64,000 bases of DNA from DASTBU01 sp035711845 (GCA_035711845.1 DASTBU010000080.1:1-64000), one strand, 5' to 3'. Counted from the first letter of the stretch, positions 18,897 to 27,495 are shown. A program made the numbers and translations. The notes: generated by a model not told the origin, from the letters alone.

Positions 18897-18923
18897 AGTC
18901 CGCGGCGTCGGTCGTCGCTCTCG

Positions 18924-19081
18924 CAGCCCGTGGTGACATGCCGGCGTCGTACCGAGACGGGCGAGGCGCCTCGCTGGCAAGGCGCGACGACCGAGAATAC
19001 CGGGAGTATTTGAGGGAGGAGCAACGCAGCCAGCGGGGATGCATCGCCCGTCGAATGCAGCCGGCATGTCACCACGGGCTG
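18924..19081. repeat. 158-bp palindromic element with perfect 22-bp arms
   Basis: The left arm (18924-18945, starting CAGCCCGTGGTGACAT) and right arm (19060-19081) are perfect inverted copies. Weaker pairing extends inward (GACGGGCGA...CGCTGGC on both sides). A smaller hairpin (AATAC-cggga-GTATT) is in the centre. It fills part of the 380-bp gene-free gap 18897-19276 between convergent genes. It may be a mobile repeat or a long terminator; no transposase is nearby. Confidence 0.8.
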
Positions 19082-19141
19082 CTGGACCCCGGAAGCACTT
19101 CAGTTGTCACTGAACGGGCCGACGGCCATTACGAGTGCCAC

Positions 19142-19169
19142 GACCACCTTCGCCAAGGCTACGGTGGTC
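19142..19169. terminator. Possible bidirectional terminator hairpin
   Basis: GACCACC at 19142-19148 pairs with GGTGGTC at 19163-19169. A second weaker pairing (CTTCGC...GCGAAG) encloses the region. It lies between the convergent 190-aa gene and feoA. No U-tract follows, so it may be a structural repeat instead of an intrinsic terminator. Confidence 0.35.
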
Positions 19170-19276
19170 CGCCGTAGCTTGAGCGAAGATTCGTTTCTTC
19201 GTGGGTGCCGTCGGCGCGTCGCGGGTGGCAGGTCAAGTAAATCGTGGGGGGAAGCTCTCAGCGCGGAGGGCGACGC

Positions 19277-19510
19277 CTACTCGCTCTCCTCGATCAGCAC
19301 GAGTATCGACATGGCCACGGCCGTCTCGACCGCGAGCTCCGTCTGATCGCACTCGAAGACCATCCCGGGGAAGGTCTGCAGCACCCGAATGGACGCGCCC
19401 GCCGACACCCCCAGCGCGGCGAGCCGCTCGGCTCTCGGCGTGAGATCCCGCCTCACCCGCGCGATCCTGCCTCGCGCGCCCCGTGACAGTGACGATAACG
19501 GTTTGCTCAT
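19277..19510 (-). CDS. feoA: Ferrous iron transport accessory protein FeoA
   Basis: This 77-aa SH3-like cytosolic protein supports FeoB. It shows the usual features: L..LSRGARGRIARV near the N-terminus, then RLAALGVSAGASIRVLQ (the conserved L..LG...G..v.v motif), and a hydrophobic C-terminal strand. The start is the ATG at 19510, which is MSKPLSSL. It lies 74 nt downstream of feoB, with a TCCGTAG/TCCGTGG repeat array in the gap, the reverse of the common feoA-feoB order. Confidence 0.9.
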   Translation of the reverse strand: MSKPLSSLSRGARGRIARVRRDLTPRAERLAALGVSAGASIRVLQTFPGMVFECDQTELAVETAVAMSILVLIEESE

Positions 19511-19530
19511 GACGAACTCTACACTCGTAC

Positions 19531-19583
19531 TCCGTGGTCCGTGGTCCGTAGTCCGCAGGTCGTAGTCCGTAGTCCGTGGTCGT
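19531..19583. repeat. TCCGTRG/TAGTCCG heptad array in the feoB-feoA gap
   Basis: About seven imperfect 7-bp units (TCCGTGG, TCCGTAG, TCGTAG) fill the spacer between feoB and feoA. It is non-coding and of the same style as other heptad arrays here. Confidence 0.75.
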
Positions 19584-19584
19584 C

Positions 19585-21369
19585 TCAGAAGCTGAGCCCG
19601 GTTAACTTCAAGGCCGCGTTCAGCGCCGCCCCGGTGCCAATCGCGACGATGGTCACGAACACCAGGATTGCGGCGCCGACCCGCGCGCCGCGCTCCTTGA
19701 TGATCATCAGCAGGTTGGCCACGCACGGCACGAACAGCGTCATGACGGTCAGCGCCACGAGCGCCTGGACCCCTGACAGCGTGCCCTCTCCGGCCATCAC
19801 GAACAGCCCTGCGGCGCCATAATCCCGGCGCAGGAAGCCCATCACGAAGACTTCGGCGGCCTTCGGCGGCAGCCCCAACGCCCCGGTGACGACCGGGCGC
19901 GCGAGGGCGGTCATCGCGTCCAGGCCGCCGGTCTTGTCCAGCACGAACAGGATTCCGGTGCCCACGAGGAAGAGCGGGACGGCCTCGCCGAGGTACCAGC
20001 GCACGCGAAGGGCGGTCTTGCGCAGCAGGTTGCCCAGTCGCGGCATCCTGATGGGCGGCAGCTCCATGATGAAATCGGATCGTTCGCCGGGCAGCGCCCT
20101 CGCTGCGACGAAGCCGACGATCACCATCTGCATCAGCACCACGCCGAAGAGGGTGACCAGCGCCCACACCGAAATCCCGCCGAGGATCCCCATGATCGTC
20201 GCCAGCTGGGCGGAGCACGGCACCCCGAGCGCCAGCAGCGTGATGGCAATCAGGCGTTCCTTCGGCGTCCCCAGGATCCTCGTCGTCATCGTCGCCATCG
20301 TGTCGCAGCCGAGGCCGAGCACCATCGGCAGCACCGCCTTGCCGTTCAATCCCATGGCGCGGAAGATCCGGTCGCTGAAGATGGCCAGCCGCGGAATGTA
20401 GCCGCTGTCTTCGAGGAACCCGAACACCAAAAAGAAGGTGGCGACCACGGGGAGCACGATCGCGATGGCGTAGGTGAGGCCCATCGTGACGAGCCCGTAC
20501 TCGCCGACGACGAACTCGCGGAGGAGCGCAAACGGAATGAGCTCGGCGGCTCGAACGGCCGCGGGGCTGACGTAGGCGGCGAAGAGGTCGTCCTCGAGGA
20601 GCCCGACGAGCGTCTGCGCGCCAAAGACGCCCACGAACAGATACGTGAGGTAGAGAACCAGGGCGAGGATCGGCAGGCCCGTCAGCGGCTCGCGCACGGC
20701 TCGGACGAGCCATTCCTGGAACTGCCCGACGGAGGCGGCAGTCGTGCGCCGAAAGCGGCCGGCGGCAGCGTCGGCCCAGCCGAGATGGTCCATGCCGACT
20801 GCGCGGGCACCGCGAGGCGGTGCGGCCATCGGCAGGGCCGACCTCAGCTCGGCCATGCCGCGTCCCTCGGGCGCGACCGCCTCGATGACCGGGATACCCA
20901 GGTGCGCGGAGAGCCCCTCGCTGTCGATCTCGACGCCGCGCGCCCGCGCCTCGTCCAGCATGTTCAGGACGAGGATGGTCGGACGGTTGAACTCCGCAAT
21001 CTGCGACGTGAGCATCAGCGCCCGGCGCAGGTTGCGCGCATCGGCGACCTGCACGATGAGCTCGGCGCCCTCCCTCGTCAGCATCTCGCGGGTAATGCGC
21101 TCGTCCTCGGTGAGAGCCCCGTGCAGGGTGTTCACCCCGGGCGTGTCGCTGATGTCGCACACCTCTGCGCCCACCAGCGCCCGCCCCCGCGTGACGGCCA
21201 CCGTCGTCCCCGGGTAGTTCGAGACCGTGGCATAGCGGCCCGTCAGGCGCCCGAAGATCACGCTCTTGCCGACGTTGGGATTGCCCACGAGGGCGATGCG
21301 GAGCGGATGCGCCCTGAGCCGCAGGACGGTTGGAGGGACGTTGAGCGGTATCACCTTCGGGCAGGCCAC
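19585..21369 (-). CDS. feoB: Ferrous iron transporter FeoB
   Basis: FeoB is the inner-membrane Fe(II) transporter with an N-terminal GTPase. The protein (594 aa from a GTG at 21369) has the G1 motif GNPNVGKS near residue 32, G2 and G3 regions (YPGTTV, DTPG) and G4 (NMLDE). It then has two gate regions and multiple membrane helices with the family hallmark GLGCDTMATMT and GVPCSAQL. The start is uncertain because no ATG fits. GTG at 21369 lies 2 nt after the predicted sigma-54 start, and GTG at 21354 is an alternative. It lies downstream of the mtrB-type gene but has its own promoter. Confidence 0.92.
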   Translation of the reverse strand: MACPKVIPLNVPPTVLRLRAHPLRIALVGNPNVGKSVIFGRLTGRYATVSNYPGTTVAVTRGRALVGAEVCDISDTPGVNTLHGALTEDERITREMLTREGAELIVQVADARNLRRALMLTSQIAEFNRPTILVLNMLDEARARGVEIDSEGLSAHLGIPVIEAVAPEGRGMAELRSALPMAAPPRGARAVGMDHLGWADAAAGRFRRTTAASVGQFQEWLVRAVREPLTGLPILALVLYLTYLFVGVFGAQTLVGLLEDDLFAAYVSPAAVRAAELIPFALLREFVVGEYGLVTMGLTYAIAIVLPVVATFFLVFGFLEDSGYIPRLAIFSDRIFRAMGLNGKAVLPMVLGLGCDTMATMTTRILGTPKERLIAITLLALGVPCSAQLATIMGILGGISVWALVTLFGVVLMQMVIVGFVAARALPGERSDFIMELPPIRMPRLGNLLRKTALRVRWYLGEAVPLFLVGTGILFVLDKTGGLDAMTALARPVVTGALGLPPKAAEVFVMGFLRRDYGAAGLFVMAGEGTLSGVQALVALTVMTLFVPCVANLLMIIKERGARVGAAILVFVTIVAIGTGAALNAALKLTGLSF

Positions 21370-21382
21370 GTCGAGCTGAGGG

Positions 21383-21397
21383 GCAAACGCAGTACCC
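21383..21397 (-). promoter_or_regulatory. sigma-54 promoter of feoB
   Basis: The minus strand reads GGGTACTGCGTTTGC, with the GG/GC spacing and TTGC preserved and TAC in place of CAC. The predicted start is about 21371, two bases before the GTG. A strong dyad (21437-21452) lies 40 bp upstream. The gene-free stretch 21370-21803 holds this promoter, the dyad, a 175-bp palindromic repeat and a GGAAGCT array. Confidence 0.65.
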
Positions 21398-21436
21398 GGC
21401 CAAAATACGACCAATTTCTGCGGGTTTGTACGAGAC

Positions 21437-21452
21437 TGCCGGAATACCGGCA
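21437..21452. promoter_or_regulatory. Putative enhancer dyad of feoB
   Basis: TGCCGGAATACCGGCA is a nearly perfect 16-bp palindrome of the YGCCGR-N4-YCGGCR type, 40 bp upstream of the feoB -24 element. Confidence 0.6.
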
Positions 21453-21478
21453 CCCACTGCAATGCAGGTTCGTCGATC

Positions 21479-21653
21479 GCAGATTGCAGATTGAATTGCT
21501 GACTTGGGATTTCGGATTGGCGATTTCATTCGGAGATTGATCGGGCTCGGTCGGGGGCGACTGAAACGCGTACGGCTCAAACCACCCCCGACAAATCCCC
21601 GAATGAAATCGCCAATCCCCAATCGTCAATCGCAGAATCAATCTGCAATCTGC
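21479..21653. repeat. 175-bp long palindromic repeat upstream of feoB
   Basis: Three nested inverted pairs are visible: 15-bp arms at 21479-21493 and 21639-21653 (GCAGATTGCAGATTG), 20-bp arms at 21514-21533 and 21599-21618, and an 8-bp stem at 21550-21557 and 21585-21592 (GTCGGGGG). Unit words such as CAATCCC recur at 7-bp steps. It is related in sequence to the element at 57477-57706 (shared GATTTCATTC-GAGATTGA core). It is non-coding. Confidence 0.8.
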
Positions 21654-21750
21654 AACCGACGAATCTGCAATGTCGAGTGGGAGGGTCCGGCCCCTCGCAT
21701 TTGCGCCGGGGAGAGTCGGCGGGAGGAGGAGCGAGGGGACCGGATAAACA

Positions 21751-21800
21751 GAAGCTCCCAGCTCCCAGCTGGAAGCTGGAAGCTGGAAGCCGGAAGCTTC
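21751..21800. repeat. GGAAGCT heptad array at the 3' end of the MtrB-type gene
   Basis: Units GGAAGCT repeat tandemly, preceded by inverted units AGCTCCC, so the array itself forms a hairpin (AGCTCCCAGCT-GGAAGCTGGAAGCT). It lies just downstream of the stop codon at 21804 and could act in transcript ending. Confidence 0.75.
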
Positions 21801-21803
21801 AAC

Positions 21804-24056
21804 CTACCAGAGATACGTCATCCGCAGCCACGCGGTGTGGGCCGTGTATGGCCGGAACACGTATCCGCTGTAGATCGTGCTGGTGTAGGCCCCCGAGGGG
21901 TTCCTGGGATCCAGCCGATTGAGTGTGTCTGTATCGAGCGCGAAGTCGTCCACCTTGTACTCTTCGTACTCGTAGGCGACACCGACCGCGACATTGGCCC
22001 GCAGGAAGTACTGCAGGTCGAAGTAGCCGCCGGTGAGCCGGTTCTTCACGGGGGTCAGCTGCTGCGGCGCCGCGAGCGGGAACTCCGGCTTCACCCCGTA
22101 GACGTAGGTCGCCTTCCCGTCGCTGAAGTCGTATCCGAGCCGGATGTCCGTCTTCGGAAACGCCTTGATCAGGTCGAGGCTGGTGGTGAGGGTCTTCACG
22201 ATATCGTCAGAGTCGATCGCCCAGTCCCGCCGTGGATCCAGGAACGTCTTGTCGGTCGCACTCAACGGGTTCGCCGTGCGCGAGTACTGAAACGCGGTGT
22301 ATTTGTCGTATCCGTAGCTCACGCCGAAGCTCACCACTTCGTTTGGCATCACATCGAAACCGGCAGACCAGTTGGTGTTGTCGCTATCCCGCAGGCCGAA
22401 ACCGGTCTCGTCGTACTCGTCCTTGCCCCCGCCCACGGAGGCGTTCAGGCTGAGGTACGAAGCGGGGAACACGCTCAGGAGCAGCGTCGCACGCGTGCGA
22501 TCGCGGTTGGCGATGTCGAAGTGCCTCGTCTCGGGCTGCTCGCCGACCTCTTCGAGCAGGTGCGGATCGAACCCCGAGCCCGTCCGGTTCGACACCTCAT
22601 ACTTCGCGCGAACGGTGAAGTACTGATTGCCTGTGCTGTCCACCGTGACGCGGAAGATGTCCTCTGCCGTGTTCTCGTAGATGCGGAAGGTGCGGTCGCC
22701 ATCTTCCCGGCCGTACCCGACGCCGAACGCCAGATAGTTGACCGGCGTGAACGACGCGTCGAGATCGAGGTTCTGCCGCTTGAAGCTGCTCGGCTCGTTC
22801 TCGTCCTGTTCGGGGATGGTGGTGCCGCTCTGATTGACGAAGTTCGTATCGCCCATGAACCTCGAAACCGGCCCGAAGTGCGGCGTTTTGTTGTCGTAGT
22901 CGTAGTAGCGGTACTTCGCGTTCAGCCAGACGTTCTGGACTGGTCGCGAACTCAGCCCGAGGACCAGCGACATGATGTCGGCCTCGGTGTTCGCCGAGGT
23001 GCGCGGGAGTGCCACAGGGGTCACCAGCGCCGTGTTGAGCGTGGCCGGATAGAGCGTCTCGTCCTGGCTCCAGCGGCCGATCGAGATGTTCGCGTTTGCG
23101 CGGGTTCGCCGCGGCAGCTTGTACGAACCGTTCGCGTTCACCGAGAACGCCGTGTTCGCCGGCCACCAGACCGCCTGGCCGATCGCTGCACCGCTGCCAC
23201 CGAGCTGGTCGGTGATGCGCAGCGGGTTGTCGAACTGGATCGCTGGAACCTTGTTGTCGTACCAGGATCCGTTGTATCCGACCGACAACAGTCCCTTCGC
23301 GTTGGCGAACTCGATGGCGCCTCTGACGTCGGTCGTCCGATCGTCGAGGGGCGCGGCGAACTCCACAACGGGGTTGGCGCCCGGTGAGGTGCCGAACGCG
23401 AACGCGTACGGCTGGGCGCCGTTCCTGTTGGCGTTCTTCACCGAGAACTTGACGTCGGTGTCACGGTTCAGGGTGTACACCATGTTGAACGTGGCCAGGT
23501 CGCGCCGGCTCCTCATCTCGTACTGCTGGGCGGTCGAGAGCGCTCCGGCAATGACGGGATCCCGGACGGGCGCGGCCGTTCCAGCCCTCTGAATCGCCTG
23601 CTGGATCGGGTCGTCGATGACGAGCCTGCCGTTGCCGGCGTCCCTGTAGAGCGAGCTCGTGACATCACTGTAGAAGAGCGGGATCTGGTTCCACTCGAAC
23701 GAGACGTTCAGCTTGCCGATCGAACGGAACTGGCCGAAGTACCGCTGATCGCGGTATCCGACGTTGTTCGCTTCTGCGCGGAACAGGGACGTATCCGTCT
23801 CCTTTCCGAACCGGAAGCGATCGAGAAACGCGCCGTCACGCAGATCGCGGAACCGGGTGTAGCGGGGATAATCGCCCCGCGTGCTGTCGGACCGGTAGCC
23901 GAAATCCACCGTGCCGAGCGTGGGTGTGAATGACGAAGCGGGGGTCGCGGTCGTCTGCGTCGCGCCGTTCGTCGGCTGCTGCTGATTCTGCGCCTGGGCG
24001 AGCCCTGCGGAAACCAGCAGAAGCGCTCCAATCAGTGTGATTGTTCTGGTGCGCAT
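21804..24056 (-). CDS. Outer-membrane beta-barrel of the MtrB/PioB family
   Basis: MtrB/PioB proteins are large outer-membrane barrels that sheath a multihaem cytochrome and conduct electrons across the outer membrane. The 750-aa protein has a signal peptide (MRTRTITLIGALLLVSAGLAQAQ) and many alternating amphipathic strands with aromatic girdles (for example FGYRSDSTRGDYPRYTRFRDL near the N-terminus, typical of this family). It ends WLRMTYLW, an outer-membrane C-terminal signature. The N-terminal CxxC of Shewanella MtrB is absent. The start ATG at 24056 has GAGGAGAAATGAG upstream, 17 nt after the decahaem gene. Operon pairing with a periplasmic decahaem protein supports the electron-conduit role. 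Confidence 0.85.
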   Translation of the reverse strand: MRTRTITLIGALLLVSAGLAQAQNQQQPTNGATQTTATPASSFTPTLGTVDFGYRSDSTRGDYPRYTRFRDLRDGAFLDRFRFGKETDTSLFRAEANNVGYRDQRYFGQFRSIGKLNVSFEWNQIPLFYSDVTSSLYRDAGNGRLVIDDPIQQAIQRAGTAAPVRDPVIAGALSTAQQYEMRSRRDLATFNMVYTLNRDTDVKFSVKNANRNGAQPYAFAFGTSPGANPVVEFAAPLDDRTTDVRGAIEFANAKGLLSVGYNGSWYDNKVPAIQFDNPLRITDQLGGSGAAIGQAVWWPANTAFSVNANGSYKLPRRTRANANISIGRWSQDETLYPATLNTALVTPVALPRTSANTEADIMSLVLGLSSRPVQNVWLNAKYRYYDYDNKTPHFGPVSRFMGDTNFVNQSGTTIPEQDENEPSSFKRQNLDLDASFTPVNYLAFGVGYGREDGDRTFRIYENTAEDIFRVTVDSTGNQYFTVRAKYEVSNRTGSGFDPHLLEEVGEQPETRHFDIANRDRTRATLLLSVFPASYLSLNASVGGGKDEYDETGFGLRDSDNTNWSAGFDVMPNEVVSFGVSYGYDKYTAFQYSRTANPLSATDKTFLDPRRDWAIDSDDIVKTLTTSLDLIKAFPKTDIRLGYDFSDGKATYVYGVKPEFPLAAPQQLTPVKNRLTGGYFDLQYFLRANVAVGVAYEYEEYKVDDFALDTDTLNRLDPRNPSGAYTSTIYSGYVFRPYTAHTAWLRMTYLW

Positions 24057-24073
24057 CTCATTTCTCCTCAGGG

Positions 24074-25060
24074 CTATCGGACGAAGAACTTGCCGGACGT
24101 CGGGTGGTTCGAGCCGTGGACCTGCGAGTGGCAGTTCACGCAGCTGCGACCAACGACGCGATTGCTCTTGTTGCCGACCTGCGCGGCGTCGTACACCGTG
24201 GCTGGATGCCGGCTGTGGATGTGGCACCGCTGGCACAGCATCGGCGGCTTGGCGACCAACATACGATCGTTGTTCGACCCATGCGGATCGTGGCAGGTGA
24301 CGCAGTTCTCACGCCCGACCGCGTGCTCCCACAGGAAGGGCCCGCGCTTCTCCGCGTGGCAGCTCGTGCAGGCCTCGACGATCGAGTTGCCTTCCCTGAG
24401 CATCTTGACGTTCTGCGAGCCGTGCGGGTTGTGGCAGGTCGTGCACTCCATCTTGCCCTCGCGAACCGGCATGTGCTGGGACCTGTGGACCTTGTTCACC
24501 TCTCGCTGGTGGCACTGCTTGCAGGTTTCCTGCTGCGTCTCGGTCTTCAGCTGCGCGCGTTCGGATTTCGGCGTGTGAACGCTGTGGCAGGTCAGGCACG
24601 ACATGTTGCGAGAGCTGTGCTTGCCGCCGTCCCACTCGATGTGTCCGGAGCGGTTGTGGCAGCTGGTGCAGGCCTCGCTGGCCTCGCTCGGCGTGGCCAC
24701 GGTGAACTGCTTGATCTTCGTCTTGTCTCCCCCGGCCTCGACGTGCGCCTGTCCGGGACCGTGACAGCTCTCGCATCCCTTCGCAGCCGCTGGTGATCGC
24801 GGATCCTGCGTTCGGGCGTGCGGGCTGCCGTGGTAGCCCTTCTTCATGTCCTCGTGGCACGTCAAACAGGTCTCTTCACCGACAAAGCCACTGGCGGGCG
24901 CCGCCGTTTGCGCTGCCTGCGCACCTGCGGGTTCCTTTCCGGCTGCGCCATTCTGGCGCGGGGACGCAGTTGCGGCCACCGTGACCATGACGACGAACCA
25001 GATCGCCAGGGCTCCGGCGATTGTGACCATCGGGCCAAGGGTTCGCGTGAAGCGACCCAT
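24074..25060 (-). CDS. Decahaem c-type cytochrome (DmsE/MtrA-like)
   Basis: The 328-aa protein has an N-terminal hydrophobic helix (VTIAGALAIWFVVMVTVA), then an Ala/Gln-rich linker and ten CxxCH haem sites: CLTCH, CESCH, CTSCH, CLTCH, CKQCH, CTTCH, CTSCH, CVTCH, CQRCH and CVNCH. Ten haems, the length and CHNPHGS/CHDPHGS repeats fit the DmsE/MtrA family of periplasmic cytochromes that insert into an MtrB barrel. GAGGAGG precedes the ATG at 25060. It is followed at 17 nt by the MtrB-type gene. Electrons probably come from the quinone pool via an inner-membrane cytochrome not present here; an outer-surface MtrC-like partner is also absent. Confidence 0.9.
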   Translation of the reverse strand: MGRFTRTLGPMVTIAGALAIWFVVMVTVAATASPRQNGAAGKEPAGAQAAQTAAPASGFVGEETCLTCHEDMKKGYHGSPHARTQDPRSPAAAKGCESCHGPGQAHVEAGGDKTKIKQFTVATPSEASEACTSCHNRSGHIEWDGGKHSSRNMSCLTCHSVHTPKSERAQLKTETQQETCKQCHQREVNKVHRSQHMPVREGKMECTTCHNPHGSQNVKMLREGNSIVEACTSCHAEKRGPFLWEHAVGRENCVTCHDPHGSNNDRMLVAKPPMLCQRCHIHSRHPATVYDAAQVGNKSNRVVGRSCVNCHSQVHGSNHPTSGKFFVR

Positions 25061-25163
25061 GTGTCCTCCTCGGCTTCGGGACGCAGCCACCGTTGCGACA
25101 GCACTAAGCGAATGATTGCTTTGGACCGGACGCTCTTCCCGGGGAGCGTCGGGGTCACCTTAG

Positions 25164-25178
25164 GCAAACGATGTACCT
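25164..25178 (-). promoter_or_regulatory. sigma-54 promoter of the decahaem/porin operon
   Basis: The minus strand reads AGGTACATCGTTTGC, with GG and TTGC correctly spaced. The predicted start is about 25152, giving a 92-nt leader. The gene-free region 25061-25449 holds this promoter and the dyad at 25231-25246; I see nothing else in it. Confidence 0.7.
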
Positions 25179-25230
25179 CGGTCCAACTCGTTGATTTGAC
25201 TAGCTTTGGATAGTCCCGCCAGGAGCCCTC

Positions 25231-25246
25231 CGCCGAATTCCCGGCG
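25231..25246. promoter_or_regulatory. Putative enhancer dyad of the decahaem/porin operon
   Basis: CGCCGAATTCCCGGCG matches YGCCGR-N4-YCGGCR and lies 53 bp upstream of the -24 element. Confidence 0.55.
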
Positions 25247-25449
25247 TGGTGCCGGACTTCGGACCGTCGAGCCTGGCGGGTTTCCGTCAGGGAGGCGCGT
25301 AACGGCGGGGCCGTTCTGATGTCCCGATTCACCCGATCCTCGACCAGCCTGGCTCTGCCAGGCTGCCGATCGCTCACCCCACTATGCCTGATCCGTTCAC
25401 CCCGTGGCCCCCGTGACTCCGCATGCCCGTGCCGAAGACGCCGTGCCCC

Positions 25450-26904
25450 CTATTTCCCCGGCTTCCCGGCCGGCGCGGACGCCACCGGCCTCGACGCTTC
25501 GCCGGCCTTCAGCCCGGGGACCGGCACCCCGCGGAGCGCGAGCTGGCCCTGGCGCGACAGGTCGATCGACTCGGCCAGGATGCGCTGCGCCTCCTGGGGG
25601 GCGTGAAAGCCCATCGAGTTCTCGGCCTCGACGAAATCCAGCATGAACTGCGCGTAGCGCTGCAGCTTGCGCGCCTCGTTCAGCTGCTCCTCCGCGATCC
25701 CGCGCGCGCTCCCTTCCTTGAGGTCGGTGATGAGCGCCACGAGCGCGTCCATGGCGCGGTTCCGTGACTGGAACGTGCGGTCCTGAATCGTGTAGACCCG
25801 CGCGCGCAGCTCCTCCTCAGGCCACTTGTGGCAGGTCTGGCAGGCATTGTTGATGTTCAGCACGGGGCTGCGAACGTGGTGATCGGTGATCTTCATCGCG
25901 CCCACGCGCATGTAAGGCATGTGGCAATCCGCACACGCCACCCCGGATCGGCCGTGGATGCCCTGGTTCCACATCTCGAACTCGGGATGCTGCGCCTTCA
26001 GCACCGGCGCCCCGCTCTCGGCGTGCGTCCAGTCGGTGTGAGGGTTCTCTTCGTAGTACGCGAGGATCTCGTCGACGGTGAGGCCCCTGGACCACGGGAA
26101 CGTGAGCCGCTTCTCCGTGCCCCTGAAGTAGTACTCCACGTGGCACTGCCCGCACACGAACGCGCGCATCTCCTGCCTGGTCGCCATCCTGTTGACGTCG
26201 TAATCCTGCACGCCCTGTGACGCCTTCAAGGCGCGCATACCTTCCATGAACCCCGGGCGGGTGACGCGAAGCGCCATCGTGTCGGGCGCGTGGCAGTCGA
26301 TACAGGTCACCGGATGGCTCACCAGCTTGCGCGCCACGAAGTACGGCATCTGGTTCATGACCTCGAAGCCCTTGATCAGATCGCCGCCGCCGAGCTTCTT
26401 GAACGGCACGTACACCGACCCGTGGCAGTTCATGCACGTGCCCGGCTGCTTCGCAACCTGCTGCCGCTCCGTGAACGTCTGGTCGTCGAGCATGTACGCG
26501 TGGCCGCGCTCCTCGCGAAAATCTGTGGCGAACGCGTAGCCGGCCCACATGGTCCTCAGCCGCGGATCCTCCTCGAGCCGCGATTGCGCGACGATGGAGC
26601 GGGGATCGGCCTGCGAAGGCGTCTGCGGAACCGCCTCGCTGCCGCCGTACCGCGTTCGCACCTGATCCACGGTTCGCAGATACTGGTCGTATTGCTGGGG
26701 AAAGTTCTTCCCCCACACGGCCGGATCATCGGTTTCGTCCGTCAGCTCGACAACCCGGTAGAAGGGGTTTCGCGCCTCCTGCTTCCGCTGGAAGATGCTG
26801 ATGAGCAGCGCGACCACCCCGAGTGTGACCACCGCCGCGACGACCGCGGTCAGCACGAACGCACGCGCGCCGCTGAACCGCCGCCTGTCATTCACGTCCG
26901 CCAT
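25450..26904 (-). CDS. nrfA: Ammonia-forming cytochrome c nitrite reductase NrfA (all-CxxCH type)
   Basis: NrfA reduces nitrite to ammonium with six electrons at a periplasmic pentahaem site. The 484-aa protein has an N-terminal membrane anchor (ARAFVLTAVVAAVVTLGVVALLISIF) and five haem motifs: CMNCH, CIDCH, CGQCH, CADCH and CQTCH. The active-site haem is the first, which here is CMNCH instead of the CxxCK of E. coli; His-ligated versions are known in some epsilonproteobacteria. YMRVGAMKITDHHVRSP contains the expected distal-haem His region. It lies downstream of nrfH after a 143-nt gap filled with heptad repeats. GGAG lies about 7 nt before the ATG. Confidence 0.92.
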   Translation of the reverse strand: MADVNDRRRFSGARAFVLTAVVAAVVTLGVVALLISIFQRKQEARNPFYRVVELTDETDDPAVWGKNFPQQYDQYLRTVDQVRTRYGGSEAVPQTPSQADPRSIVAQSRLEEDPRLRTMWAGYAFATDFREERGHAYMLDDQTFTERQQVAKQPGTCMNCHGSVYVPFKKLGGGDLIKGFEVMNQMPYFVARKLVSHPVTCIDCHAPDTMALRVTRPGFMEGMRALKASQGVQDYDVNRMATRQEMRAFVCGQCHVEYYFRGTEKRLTFPWSRGLTVDEILAYYEENPHTDWTHAESGAPVLKAQHPEFEMWNQGIHGRSGVACADCHMPYMRVGAMKITDHHVRSPVLNINNACQTCHKWPEEELRARVYTIQDRTFQSRNRAMDALVALITDLKEGSARGIAEEQLNEARKLQRYAQFMLDFVEAENSMGFHAPQEAQRILAESIDLSRQGQLALRGVPVPGLKAGEASRPVASAPAGKPGK

Positions 26905-26919
26905 TGGTCGGCTCCATTT

Positions 26920-27047
26920 CAGCTACCAGCTACCAGCTACCAGCTTCCAGTTGCCAGTTTCCAGCTGCCAGCCAGTGCCTCGTGACCCATAACTCAGCAC
27001 TCAGCACTACTCAATCGCACTCAGCACTCAGCACTCACAACTCAGCA
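26920..27047. repeat. Two heptad arrays (ACCAGCT and ACTCAGC) between nrfH and nrfA
   Basis: Positions 26920-26975 consist of ACCAGCT/TCCAGCT/TGCCAGT units, and 26991-27047 of ACTCAGC units broken by CAATCGC. Together they occupy almost all of the nrfH-nrfA spacer and end at the nrfH stop. Changes in copy number would alter the distance between the two cistrons. Confidence 0.8.
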
Positions 27048-27488
27048 CTACTCGATGTGCCCGACCGTCGAATGACATCGAATGCACGAGGTCTGCTCGC
27101 GGTCGGGGTGTTCGATCGCAAACACGATCTCGGCGTGGCACTTGCGGCAGGCCTGCTCCGTAACCTCCGCATTGCGGGGCGTGATCCGAAGCGGCTCGGG
27201 GAACAGGCCCGTCGTGAACGCGACCGAATGGTTGAAGCCGTTGAGCGCCTTGGTCGCGTATTTCGGAATCAGCCCGGGAGGCGTGTGGCAGTCGTTGCAG
27301 ACCGCCACGGCATGGTGCGAGCTCCGGGACCACGCGCGAAAGTGATCGTCCATCACGTGACAGTTCGCGCAGGCCTGCGGGTCGTTCGTCATGTACGAGT
27401 AGCCGCGGGCGTACATAAAGGTATATCCGCCCACCGCCGTGGCCACCCCGATCGTGGACGCGGCAAGGATCGGCACCAGCCGTAGCAT
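27048..27488 (-). CDS. nrfH: Tetrahaem quinol dehydrogenase NrfH
   Basis: NrfH is the NapC/NirT-type membrane cytochrome that oxidises quinol and feeds NrfA. The 146-aa protein has one N-terminal membrane helix and four haem motifs: CANCH, CNDCH, CRKCH and CIRCH. The conserved CHVMDDHFRAW after haem 1 and HPDR before haem 4 fit the family. ATG at 27488 has a GAGGTGA site; an in-frame GTG at 27492-27494 is an alternative. It begins within 10 nt of the end of the upstream porin gene, so the three form an operon. Confidence 0.92.
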   Translation of the reverse strand: MLRLVPILAASTIGVATAVGGYTFMYARGYSYMTNDPQACANCHVMDDHFRAWSRSSHHAVAVCNDCHTPPGLIPKYATKALNGFNHSVAFTTGLFPEPLRITPRNAEVTEQACRKCHAEIVFAIEHPDREQTSCIRCHSTVGHIE

Positions 27489-27495
27489 CTTCACC

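Noticed and set aside
26920..27047. Repeat arrays as a CRISPR locus
   Set aside because: Units are 7 bp in direct tandem without unique spacers, and no cas gene is present.
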